From positions 1 through 10,896 of the forward strand of contig JAYEHJ010000073.1 in NCBI GenBank assembly GCA_034659435.1: 10,896 bases of DNA, read 5' to 3'. Positions 1 through 4,999 of the stretch are shown here, in pieces. This DNA is from JAGLYP01 sp034659435 (GTDB taxonomy: Bacteria; Patescibacteriota; Patescibacteriia; Patescibacteriales; UBA12075). The notes beneath the pieces were generated by a model. It was not told the DNA's origin and searched no databases. It saw only the letters and a list, made by a program, of their open reading frames with translations. A program made the position numbers and the translations under genes. The stretch's first letter is position 1, and the number at the start of each line of letters is the position of its first letter.

Positions 1-9
1 GAGGGAAAA

Positions 10-258
10 ATGACTAAGAGAGAAAAAATAAGAAGAAAAATAAGAAGAAAAAAAATCAAAATAAAAAAACAAGGAGAAAAAACAAGGAGAAAAAATTTAT
101 GGAAAAATTATAAAAATAAATTTTGTCCGTATTGCGGAAAAAAAATAACAATTAAAATAGGTCCCGGTTTTTCAGCAAAAGAAGAAAAAAAATGCGAAAC
201 AACGGGTTGTGAATTTAACAAGCCTATATGGGGAAGTTCAAGCGGTTGGAGCAATTAG
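10..258 (+). CDS. Small lysine-rich zinc-ribbon protein, function unknown
   Basis: 82 residues. The first 38 residues are almost all Lys and Arg, built from short near-repeats such as IRRK; the DNA beneath is correspondingly repetitive. The C-terminal half carries two cysteine pairs, C39-x2-C42 (in FCPYCGKK) and C62-x4-C67, which would make a four-Cys zinc ribbon. The charged tail suggests nucleic-acid or ribosome contact, but this is inference; I do not recognise a named family. The start is ATG with a GAGGG Shine-Dalgarno at the window edge, and an intrinsic terminator follows the stop by about a dozen bases, so it is probably a single-gene transcript or the last gene of one. A low-complexity artefact is the alternative; the paired cysteines and flanking signals argue against it. 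Confidence 0.6.
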   Translation: MTKREKIRRKIRRKKIKIKKQGEKTRRKNLWKNYKNKFCPYCGKKITIKIGPGFSAKEEKKCETTGCEFNKPIWGSSSGWSN

Positions 259-270
259 TAAAATGCAAAG

Positions 271-299
271 GGGATATTGTAATCTATCCCTTATTTTTT
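271..299 (+). terminator. Intrinsic terminator of the zinc-ribbon gene
   Basis: GGGATA (271-276) pairs with TATCCC (285-290) around an 8-nt loop and is followed by TTATTTTTT. It lies 12 bases past the zinc-ribbon stop codon. Confidence 0.6.
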
Positions 300-320
300 G
301 AAAAATTTTTAAAAAAGAAA

Positions 321-352
321 AAAGGCGATTCAAGTTTTTTTGAATCGCCTTT
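321..352. terminator. Bidirectional hairpin terminator
   Basis: A perfect 13-bp stem, AAAGGCGATTCAA (321-333) with its complement (340-352), with a T-rich loop, A-rich sequence to the left and T-rich sequence to the right. It sits between convergent genes: 10 bases past the stop of the minus-strand 72-aa gene and downstream of the + strand zinc-ribbon gene. It can end transcription from both sides. Confidence 0.75.
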
Positions 353-362
353 TGATTTTTTC

Positions 363-581
363 CTAACGCCAAAGATTTTCATTAATCGCATTATTTATTA
401 TCGAAATGCCATTATGGGCTAGATAGTCCATAGTGCGCGGCAAGAATTCATCAAAGCAGTTTTTGTCCTCTGTTCTTAAAATAACAAAGTTCCGCAACGA
501 TGAACTAACCATAATTTTGCTATCAGATTCTTCTTTTTTCAAAAGCCCATTGCCCCATTGTCTGTACAGCGCGTAATACAT
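363..581 (-). CDS. 72-aa protein of unknown function downstream of a Phe attenuator
   Basis: The start is well supported: ATG at 581-579 is preceded, nine bases upstream, by the strong Shine-Dalgarno AAAGGAGGAG (600-591), one of the few clear ribosome sites in the window. The protein starts MYYALYRQWGNG, is mixed in charge and has no signal peptide, membrane segment, cysteine pairs or repeat. I do not recognise it. It is too short for a standard AroQ chorismate mutase or a complete ACT domain. A bidirectional terminator follows the stop, so it is the only visible cistron of the transcript that starts near 883 and passes through the Phe-rich leader and attenuator. If that reading is right, its expression responds to charged tRNA-Phe, tying it by regulation rather than homology to aromatic amino-acid supply. 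It points away from the aromatic operon at 1366. Confidence 0.6.
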   Translation of the reverse strand: MYYALYRQWGNGLLKKEESDSKIMVSSSLRNFVILRTEDKNCFDEFLPRTMDYLAHNGISIINNAINENLWR

Positions 582-610
582 AGTTTTTTTCTCCTCCTTT
601 TTTTTATTTG

Positions 611-667
611 TATTTAACAGCCAAAAATATTAATAAAAATTTTACTAATATTTTTGGCTGTTAAATA
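611..667. repeat. Perfect 22-bp inverted repeat in the 5' UTR of the 72-aa gene
   Basis: The arms at 611-632 and 646-667 are perfectly complementary over 22 bp (outer bases TATTTAACAGCC) around a 13-nt AT-rich loop. On the minus strand the hairpin lies between the attenuator terminator and the Shine-Dalgarno of the 72-aa gene, 11 bases upstream of it. On the plus strand it is followed by TTTATTTTT and could act as a terminator, but no + gene precedes it. A translational control hairpin, an RNase barrier or a small palindromic insertion are all possible. Confidence 0.8.
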
Positions 668-683
668 TTTATTTTTAAAGAAC

Positions 684-722
684 AAAAAAATAAAACCGGC
701 TCCTTTGCGGAAGACCGGTTTT
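684..722 (-). terminator. Attenuator terminator of the Phe leader
   Basis: Read on the minus strand, AAAACCGG (722-715) pairs with CCGGTTTT (699-692). The stem is extended by partial pairing of CTTCC with GGAG around a small loop and followed by A then seven T (691-684). It starts 20 bases after the leader peptide stop codon. Its 5' arm (707-723) is also complementary to the upstream leader segment 768-784, so it can be captured in an antiterminator. The stem is also usable in the + direction. Confidence 0.75.
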
Positions 723-741
723 TATCTTAATGATGTTTATA

Positions 742-849
742 CTATCTGATGTTAGTTAAAATATCACAAAAAACCAATCTCCGCGCGAAAGCGAAAAAGT
801 AAAAGCTAAACCAGAAGCCGAAATTAGTTTTTTGTAATATTTTAATCAT
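742..849 (-). CDS. Phe-rich leader peptide of a transcriptional attenuator
   Basis: A 35-codon ORF, ATG at 849-847 and TAG at 744-742. Residues 9-21 read NFGFWFSFYFFAF: seven Phe plus Trp and Tyr within 13 residues, the signature of pheA, pheS or aroF-type leader peptides, whose product acts only through ribosome stalling. The Phe codons lie in the loop of a 23-bp hairpin: arm 1 (845-823) encodes residues 2-9 and arm 2 (778-756) encodes residues 25-31. The arms pair fully only as minus-strand RNA, where two C/A mismatches become G-U pairs, supporting this strand. A consensus promoter lies upstream and an intrinsic terminator downstream. There is no Shine-Dalgarno, as for most genes here. The seen parts are the ORF, codons and pairing; attenuation is inferred from the known mechanism. 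Confidence 0.8.
   Translation of the reverse strand: MIKILQKTNFGFWFSFYFFAFARRLVFCDILTNIR
756..845 (-). promoter_or_regulatory. Attenuator segments 1 and 2 (anti-antiterminator hairpin)
   Basis: Minus-strand RNA segment 1 (845-823) pairs with segment 2 (778-756) over 23 bp with two G-U pairs. The 3' part of this region, 784-768, can instead pair with 723-707, the 5' arm of the terminator: 16 bp with two G-U pairs and one bulged U. A ribosome stalled on early Phe codons would mask segment 1, freeing 784-768 to form the antiterminator. Normal translation, or none, leaves the terminator. This is the 1:2 / 2:3 / 3:4 arrangement of classical leader attenuation. Confidence 0.75.
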
Positions 850-889
850 TTTTTTTAAATAATATTTTTTAATTTATTATCTGTAAATA

Positions 890-917
890 ACTATAGCAGG
901 TTTATTAAAAAAGTCAA
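890..917 (-). promoter_or_regulatory. Sigma-70-type promoter of the Phe leader transcript
   Basis: On the minus strand: -35 TTGACT (917-912), 16-bp spacer, -10 TATAGT (895-890) preceded by TGC, an extended -10. The predicted start is near 883, giving a 34-nt 5' UTR before the leader ATG. A second TTGACT lies at 931-926 without a matching -10. Confidence 0.75.
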
Positions 918-944
918 GCAAAATTAGTCAAGAAAATTTTTTTC

Positions 945-972
945 TTGCATTTTGACCTGTATATGGTATAAT
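945..972 (+). promoter_or_regulatory. Sigma-70-type promoter of the + strand leader RNA
   Basis: -35 TTGCAT (945-950), 16-bp spacer, consensus -10 TATAAT (967-972) preceded by TGG, an extended -10. The predicted start is near 979. It is divergent from the minus promoter, with the two -35 boxes about 28 bp apart, so one factor could control both. Confidence 0.7.
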
Positions 973-978
973 TATCCA

Positions 979-1130
979 CAGGTATAGGCATTATATCGTT
1001 TATTTAAGACATTACAAAAAAGTTGTTATTTTAAGGCGATTTTATTGTGGTGTTTTAATTACAGCTTAAATTTAACCCCATTAGTTAAAACCAAAACCGA
1101 CTCTTTGTAGCTAAAGAGTCGGTTTTATTT
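979..1130 (+). ncRNA. Candidate leader or small RNA upstream of the aromatic operon
   Basis: A predicted transcript of about 150 nt from the promoter at 945-972 to the strong terminator at 1093-1130, with no ATG inside. An open frame from 988 to the TAG at 1108-1110 encodes LQKSCYF and LLWCFNYS, rich in aromatics and sharing LQK with the minus leader, and its stop falls in the terminator loop. It has no ATG or GTG; an internal TTG would give only about 21 residues. GGTGTTTTAATTA can pair with TTAGTTAAAACC just before the terminator. It could be a decayed or non-AUG attenuator leader for the operon at 1366, or an unrelated sRNA. It matches no RNA family I recognise (not a T-box, tmRNA, SRP RNA or 6S by motif). 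Confidence 0.45.
1093..1130 (+). terminator. Intrinsic terminator upstream of the aromatic operon
   Basis: A perfect 14-bp stem, AAAACCGACTCTTT (1093-1106) with its complement (1113-1126), a 6-nt loop and TTTTATTTTA. It lies 240 bp before the prephenate dehydratase start, so it ends a separate RNA or acts as an attenuator for the operon. Its outer bases (AAAACCG...CGGTTTT) match those of the minus-strand attenuator at 684-722. Confidence 0.8.
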
Positions 1131-1177
1131 TAGTTTGTAATGTATTGATTTTTTTGATATATTAAAAGTATTCATCT

Positions 1178-1208
1178 CGCCACAGTCTCCCGAAAGGGGA
1201 CTGTGGCG
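1178..1208. repeat. GC-rich palindromic element, copy 1
   Basis: CGCCACAGTC (1178-1187) pairs perfectly with 1199-1208. An inner CCC/GGG closes a GAAA tetraloop, with a single bulged T at 1188. It is much more GC-rich than its surroundings and related to the palindrome at 1305-1344. No T-tract follows, so it is not an obvious terminator; it resembles a REP-type dispersed palindrome. Confidence 0.75.
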
Positions 1209-1304
1209 GTAAATCATAAATTTTTTAATATTGTATGGCAAGGATAAAATTGGCGTTGAATTTAATGATTTTAAAAAATAAAGAATAATAAATTAGTTTT
1301 TCAC

Positions 1305-1344
1305 CGCCTCGTCGCAGTCCCCTGCGGGAGACTGCGGCGAGGCG
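1305..1344. repeat. GC-rich palindromic element, copy 2
   Basis: 15-bp arms (1305-1319 and 1330-1344), outer bases CGCCTCG, pair with one T-G position around an inner CCC/GGG. The AGTC-CCC...GGG-GACT core is shared with copy 1. It ends 21 bases before the prephenate dehydratase ATG and would lie in the operon's 5' UTR, where it could affect translation or stability. Confidence 0.75.
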
Positions 1345-1365
1345 AAATTAAATTTTTATAAAAAT

Positions 1366-1932
1366 ATGCAAAAAACAATAAAAATAGGAGTATCCGGCAA
1401 TAAGGGCAGTTTTTCCGAAGAAGCCGCCAGTTACTATTGCCAAAAGAATAATATTAGAAATTATGAACTTAATTATTTAATTAATGTTGACAGAGTATTG
1501 CAAGCAATAAAAAATAAACAAATAGATAGTGGCGTTTTTCCGATTGAAAATTCAAACGGCGGAATTGTTTACGAGGCCGTGTATGCTATGAGTAAATACG
1601 TTTTTAATATTGAAAAATTATTTGAGATTGATGTCAGACATAATTTATTGGCAAGGAAAGGCGTTAATGTTGGTGATATAAAAAAAATAATTTCTCATCC
1701 CCAAGCATTAAAGCAATGTCGGATGTATTTAAAAAGAAAATGGAAAGAAGTTGAATTGGAAGAATATATTGATACCGCTCAGGCCGCTAAAGATTTGGGA
1801 GAAGGCAAGCTAGACGTTTGTGCGGCAGTAATCGCGCCGCGCAAGTGCGCTGAGTTATATAATCTGGAAATTTTAGAAGAAGGCATCCAAGATTTAAAAT
1901 TTAATTTCACTACATTTATAGTAGCGGTTTAA
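1366..1932 (+). CDS. pheA: Prephenate dehydratase, catalytic domain only (ACT-less)
   Basis: Converts prephenate to phenylpyruvate, CO2 and water, the committed step to phenylalanine, in the cytoplasm. Family motifs are clear: GNKGSFSEEAA (11-21), PIENSNGG (59-66), the H92-x-L region, SHPQALKQC (110-118) and TAQAA (137-141). At 188 residues it holds only the dehydratase domain. The usual bacterial enzyme is about 270-290 residues with a C-terminal ACT domain for Phe feedback, and E. coli adds a chorismate mutase; both are absent. The conserved NxTRF motif reads NFTTF (180-184), with Thr in place of the motif Arg, which may lower or alter activity. There is no Shine-Dalgarno (start context AAAATATG). 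It is the first gene of the aromatic operon, one base before tyrA. A dehydratase-like paralogue with another substrate is possible. Confidence 0.85.
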   Translation: MQKTIKIGVSGNKGSFSEEAASYYCQKNNIRNYELNYLINVDRVLQAIKNKQIDSGVFPIENSNGGIVYEAVYAMSKYVFNIEKLFEIDVRHNLLARKGVNVGDIKKIISHPQALKQCRMYLKRKWKEVELEEYIDTAQAAKDLGEGKLDVCAAVIAPRKCAELYNLEILEEGIQDLKFNFTTFIVAV

Positions 1933-1933
1933 T

Positions 1934-2710
1934 ATGCGAAAAAATAAAAAAATAAAAATTGCCATAATCGGTTATGGACGTTTTGGAAAATTACTTGTAG
2001 ATATTTTAAAACCTTTTGGTGAGATTTATATAATTAGCCGTAAAAAAATAAAAGGAGCGGAAAGCAAACAATTAAAAAAGCAGGGCATAAAACAAATTGA
2101 TATTAAGAGTTTAGATTATATTGATTGGGTTATTCTTGCCGTGCCGATTTCCGGTTTAATGGCAGTACTTAAAAACATAAACCCTTATTTAAAAAAGGGC
2201 TCTTTGGTTATGGACGTTTGTTCAGTAAAAACAAATCCATGCAAGTGGCTTAAACAATGTTTGCCTAAAAATGTATATTTATTGGGTTCTCATCCGATGT
2301 TCGGTCCTGACAGCGCCAAAGGCGGATTAAGCGGATTGTCAATTGTGTTATGTCCGATTAGAATTAGCAAGAATAGTTTGAATAAAATAATAAAAGTTTT
2401 TAAAAAATTAAAACTTAAAATTATAATTACGACCGCAAGCGATCATGATAAGCAAGCAGGCAATAGCTTGGCTTTGGTGCATTTTATCGGCAGAGCAATG
2501 GCTGCTGCCGGTTTGAAAAATCAGAAAATTGACACTTTAGGCTATCGCCGCTTGCTGGCTGTTAATGAAACCGTAAATAACGACACTTGGCAGTTATTCC
2601 TTGACATGCATCGCTATAACCCTTATACTGATAAAATTAGAAAAAATTTTATTAAGATATTAGATGAATTGGATCATAAAATAAAAGGAGGCGAATATGG
2701 CGGAAAATAA
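1934..2710 (+). CDS. tyrA: Prephenate (or arogenate) dehydrogenase
   Basis: NAD(P)-dependent oxidative decarboxylation of prephenate to 4-hydroxyphenylpyruvate (or arogenate to tyrosine). Seen: an N-terminal Rossmann fold with GYGRFG (13-18), MDVCSVK (93-99), the substrate-site motif SHPMFGP (119-125, equivalent to the catalytic-His motif of E. coli TyrA), then the helical dimerisation half with SDHDKQ (169-174), H183 and YRR (204-206). The 258 residues suit a stand-alone enzyme with neither an ACT nor a chorismate mutase domain. Cofactor and substrate preference cannot be read from this. ATG begins one base after the pheA stop, and the last 14 bases overlap the aminotransferase gene, so the three are translationally coupled. 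Confidence 0.92.
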   Translation: MRKNKKIKIAIIGYGRFGKLLVDILKPFGEIYIISRKKIKGAESKQLKKQGIKQIDIKSLDYIDWVILAVPISGLMAVLKNINPYLKKGSLVMDVCSVKTNPCKWLKQCLPKNVYLLGSHPMFGPDSAKGGLSGLSIVLCPIRISKNSLNKIIKVFKKLKLKIIITTASDHDKQAGNSLALVHFIGRAMAAAGLKNQKIDTLGYRRLLAVNETVNNDTWQLFLDMHRYNPYTDKIRKNFIKILDELDHKIKGGEYGGK

Positions 2711-3851
2711 AAAAAGTAAGCGCAAAGCCGCAAGTTCAGCTTTGGAATTGATCTTTTTAAAAGCAAATAAATTAGATAAAGAAGGCGCGGATGTTATTCA
2801 TTTAGAAGTTGGCGATCCGTATAAACCGACACCCGACAGAATAAAACAAGCCGCGAAAAAGGCAATTGATTGCAATAGGGTATTTTATACGCCTGCAAGC
2901 GGTTCTGAGGATTTAAAAAAAGCGATTATAGAGAAATATCGCCGTAAACAATGCAAAATTTGCATTAAAGAAGTTGTTGCTTCTCATGGATCGCGTCCGG
3001 TTATTAGCGGAGTTTTAAAAGTTTTGGCTGGAAAAGGCGATAAAATTTTTATTCCAGCGCCTTATTATCCTTCGTTTTTAGGCTTGAGCAAGCAGAACGG
3101 AGCCCAAGCTGTTTTAATTGATACATCTGAGCATGGCTTTAAATTGAGCGCGGATGAATTGCAAAACAAGATAGATAAATTTGGAGTTCCTAAAGCCTTG
3201 ATATTGAATTCACCGAACAATCCAAGCGGAGTGGAATATGATAAATTTGAAATGAAAAAAATCTGCGCGTTGGCTCGTAAATACGATTTTTGGATAATTT
3301 CAGACGAATGTTATCAATCTTTTAGCAAAGACAAACATTTTACAATGCGGCAGATTCATCCTGATGCAATAATCATTGATTCATGCTCAAAAGAATATTC
3401 AATGACAGGCTGGCGGATTGGCTGGGGAATTATGCCCGAGGAACTGGCAATCAAAGTTAAAAAATATTTGGGTCTTTTTGTCAGCAGTTTATGCGCGATT
3501 TCAGAGGCAGCCGCTATTGAAGCTTTCAAAAAAGACGGCGTTTATAATTATGAAGCCCAGAAAAACATAATTTGTGATTGGCTTGATGATAAAAAAAGAA
3601 TTAATTATATCAGACCTGAGGGCGGGTTGTATGTATTCCCTGATTTTTCAAATTATCTAAACAGCCGCAACGGTCCGCAAAATTCGCTGGCTTTATCAGA
3701 ATTTTTATTAGAAAAAAGCCAAGTGGCAATTGCCCCAGGAATCGCGTTCGGAGATTATGACACTTATTTGAGATTTTGTTTTTGCGTGAGAAAAGACAGA
3801 CTAAGGGAAGCTTTGCAAAGGATTGAAATAAATTTAGTAAAAAAACAGTAA
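2697..3851 (+). CDS. PLP-dependent class I aminotransferase, probably aromatic/aspartate
   Basis: Probably transaminates phenylpyruvate and 4-hydroxyphenylpyruvate to Phe and Tyr, finishing the pathway begun by the two upstream genes. Fold-type I motifs in order: substrate-loop GDPYKPTP (39-46), PLP-stacking APYYP (121-125), NSPNNPSG (171-178, Asn175), SDECY (202-206), the Schiff-base lysine K232 in SCSKEYSMTGWR (229-240), and R359 in LRFCF for the substrate carboxylate. The 384 residues are full length. The start is firm: ATG 2697 follows AAAAGGAGG (2683-2691), the best Shine-Dalgarno in the operon, inside the end of tyrA. Substrate preference is inferred from context; an aspartate or alanine aminotransferase of the same family is possible. 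Confidence 0.88.
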   Translation: MAENKKSKRKAASSALELIFLKANKLDKEGADVIHLEVGDPYKPTPDRIKQAAKKAIDCNRVFYTPASGSEDLKKAIIEKYRRKQCKICIKEVVASHGSRPVISGVLKVLAGKGDKIFIPAPYYPSFLGLSKQNGAQAVLIDTSEHGFKLSADELQNKIDKFGVPKALILNSPNNPSGVEYDKFEMKKICALARKYDFWIISDECYQSFSKDKHFTMRQIHPDAIIIDSCSKEYSMTGWRIGWGIMPEELAIKVKKYLGLFVSSLCAISEAAAIEAFKKDGVYNYEAQKNIICDWLDDKKRINYIRPEGGLYVFPDFSNYLNSRNGPQNSLALSEFLLEKSQVAIAPGIAFGDYDTYLRFCFCVRKDRLREALQRIEINLVKKQ

Positions 3852-3866
3852 TGTCAATGCGTTAAA

Positions 3867-3900
3867 AAGGAGGTATTAAATGGAGTCATTTATTTATTAA
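3867..3900 (+). CDS. Six-codon mini-ORF with a perfect Shine-Dalgarno
   Basis: AAAGGAGGT (3867-3873 and following bases) precedes ATG 3880-3882 with ideal spacing, then GAG TCA TTT ATT TAT TAA (MESFIY). It lies between the aminotransferase stop and the operon terminator. The ORF can fold into a hairpin, ATGGA (3880-3884) with TCCAT (3905-3909) and ATTTA (3888-3892) with TAAAT (3898-3902), burying its start codon. It may be a regulatory mini-ORF or the fossil start of a deleted gene. No function can be assigned. Confidence 0.35.
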
Positions 3901-3910
3901 ATATTCCATC

Positions 3911-3950
3911 AAGGGTTAGCTGAGAAAACGGCTGACCCTTTTAATTTTTT
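3911..3950 (+). terminator. Intrinsic terminator of the aromatic operon
   Basis: AAGGGTTAGC (3911-3920) pairs with GCTGACCCTT (3931-3940) over 10 bp with one T-G position, a 10-nt loop, then TTAATTTTTT. Confidence 0.85.
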
Positions 3951-3958
3951 GTATTTTT

Positions 3959-3987
3959 TTGCTATTTTAAATTGATTAGGTTATAAT
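3959..3987 (+). promoter_or_regulatory. Promoter of the YbaK-like gene
   Basis: -35 TTGCTA (3959-3964), 17-bp spacer, consensus -10 TATAAT (3982-3987). It follows the aromatic operon terminator and gives a 5' UTR of about 50 nt before ATG 4046. Confidence 0.7.
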
Positions 3988-4045
3988 ATATGTATAGACA
4001 AGTTTAAGAAAAATAATAAATTCGTTTATTTTTAATATTTTAAAT

Positions 4046-4657
4046 ATGCCAACTAAGAAAAAAACAGTTAAAAAACCAAAAGCTCCGAAAAGAATTAAAA
4101 TTCCGGCTAAGGTTCTTAAATATTTGGAAAAGGCAGGAGTAAAGCATGAAATTTTGGAGCATAAAACCGTTTATACCGCGATTGACGCGGCAATGACAAT
4201 TAAGAGAAAATTAAATGAAATTGCCAAGTCTTTATTGGTTAAGGCTGACAAAGATTATTATTTGGTTTTAATGCCGGCTGACAATAATCTTAATTTTGAA
4301 AAATTAAAAAAAGTTATCGGCAAAGTAAAGGCTAAAGAAATTAAGGCTATTAAAATTCCGGGAGAAAAAATTATTGAAAATTCTTTAAAAATTAAAGTCG
4401 GAACAATCACCGCTTTTGGCAAATTGCATAAGGTTGGAGTAGTTATTGATAAGAAATTTGAAAAAGTTAAAAAAGCTGTTTTTGCCGCAGGCACGCCCAA
4501 TTATTCCATTGAAATGGCAGTCAAAGATTTTATTGATTTAGAAAAAGCAATTGTCGGAGTTGTCGGAGAAAAAAAGAAAATCAAGAAACAGGCTGTGTCC
4601 AAGCCAAAAAAGAAAAAAACCGCGGCAAAAAAAACAAGCGCGAAAAAGAAAAAATAG
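4046..4657 (+). CDS. YbaK/ProX-type aminoacyl-tRNA deacylase-like protein with lysine-rich tails
   Basis: The central domain (about 20-170) follows the YbaK/EbsC/ProX fold, which hydrolyses mischarged aminoacyl-tRNA (classically Cys-, Ala- or Ser-tRNA-Pro) in trans: VLKYLEKAGVKHEILEH, then EIAKSLLVKADKDYYLVLMPA with K61 where the family has its conserved lysine, and a VGTITAFG turn (118-125) matching the usual G-x-x-x-PFG region. It carries basic extensions: residues 1-19 (TKKKTVKKPKAPKR) and 175-203, the latter in histone H1-like KKTAAKK repeats. The tails could aid RNA or DNA binding; this is inference. It is monocistronic with its own promoter, and repeat DNA follows. The substrate is unknown. 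Confidence 0.75.
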   Translation: MPTKKKTVKKPKAPKRIKIPAKVLKYLEKAGVKHEILEHKTVYTAIDAAMTIKRKLNEIAKSLLVKADKDYYLVLMPADNNLNFEKLKKVIGKVKAKEIKAIKIPGEKIIENSLKIKVGTITAFGKLHKVGVVIDKKFEKVKKAVFAAGTPNYSIEMAVKDFIDLEKAIVGVVGEKKKIKKQAVSKPKKKKTAAKKTSAKKKK

Positions 4658-4674
4658 ATTTTTTCAGGCCACAT

Positions 4675-4900
4675 TTCTTTTGTCATCTCCGACACTCGTT
4701 AGCCTCGCAGAGAAATTATATTAAATGATCGGAGATCTCGTAAAAATCAACGAACATAAAAAATAGTAAAACGTTTAAAAAGAATATTATATTAACAACC
4801 ATTATTTTAAAAAATAATTTAGATGCTTTTAAAGAGATTCCCGATCATTTAATATAATACCCTGCGGGGCTAAGGTGTGTCGGGAATGACAGAAAGAAGA
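4675..4900. repeat. Pair of inverted palindromic units (BIME/MITE-like element)
   Basis: Unit 1 (about 4675-4738) and unit 2 (about 4834-4897) are roughly 64-bp imperfect inverted copies separated by about 95 bp of AT-rich DNA; both share TTATATTAAATGATCGG. Each unit is itself palindromic: ATCTCCGA/TCGGAGAT (4685-4692, 4729-4736) in unit 1 and ATTCCCGA/TCGGGAAT (4837-4844, 4880-4887) in unit 2, each with a small apical CTC-GCA-GAG or CCC-GCA-GGG hairpin. The stem differences are compensatory. It encodes no protein and no target-site duplication is evident. It may be a REP/BIME-type family or a non-autonomous element. Confidence 0.75.
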
Positions 4901-4999
4901 GGCTAAGGTGTGTCGGGGATGACAGAAAGAAGAGGCTAAGGTGTGTCGGGAATGACAGAAAGAAAGGGCTAAGGTGTGTCGGGAATTACAGCTGATAGA
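4868..4999 (+). repeat. 33-bp tandem repeat array
   Basis: Units start at 4868, 4901 and 4934, each 33 bp and beginning GGCTAAGGTGTGTCGGG; a fourth partial unit starts at 4967 and diverges after GGGAATTACAG. Units differ at one or two bases. The unit is the outer part of the right arm of the inverted element, so the array grew by tandem duplication of that end. Copy number is uncertain because the assembly gap lies beside it. Confidence 0.85.

Noticed and set aside
228..422. + strand ORF spanning the two terminators near 300
   Set aside because: It reads through two hairpin terminators and the antisense of the 72-aa gene; composition is low complexity.
979..1365. T-box riboswitch upstream of the aromatic operon
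   Set aside because: No AGGGTGG-type T-box motif or specifier stem could be found before the terminator.
4258..4695. Two minus-strand ORFs opposite the YbaK-like gene
   Set aside because: They are shadows of the lysine-rich coding strand (poly-Phe, low complexity) with no start signals.
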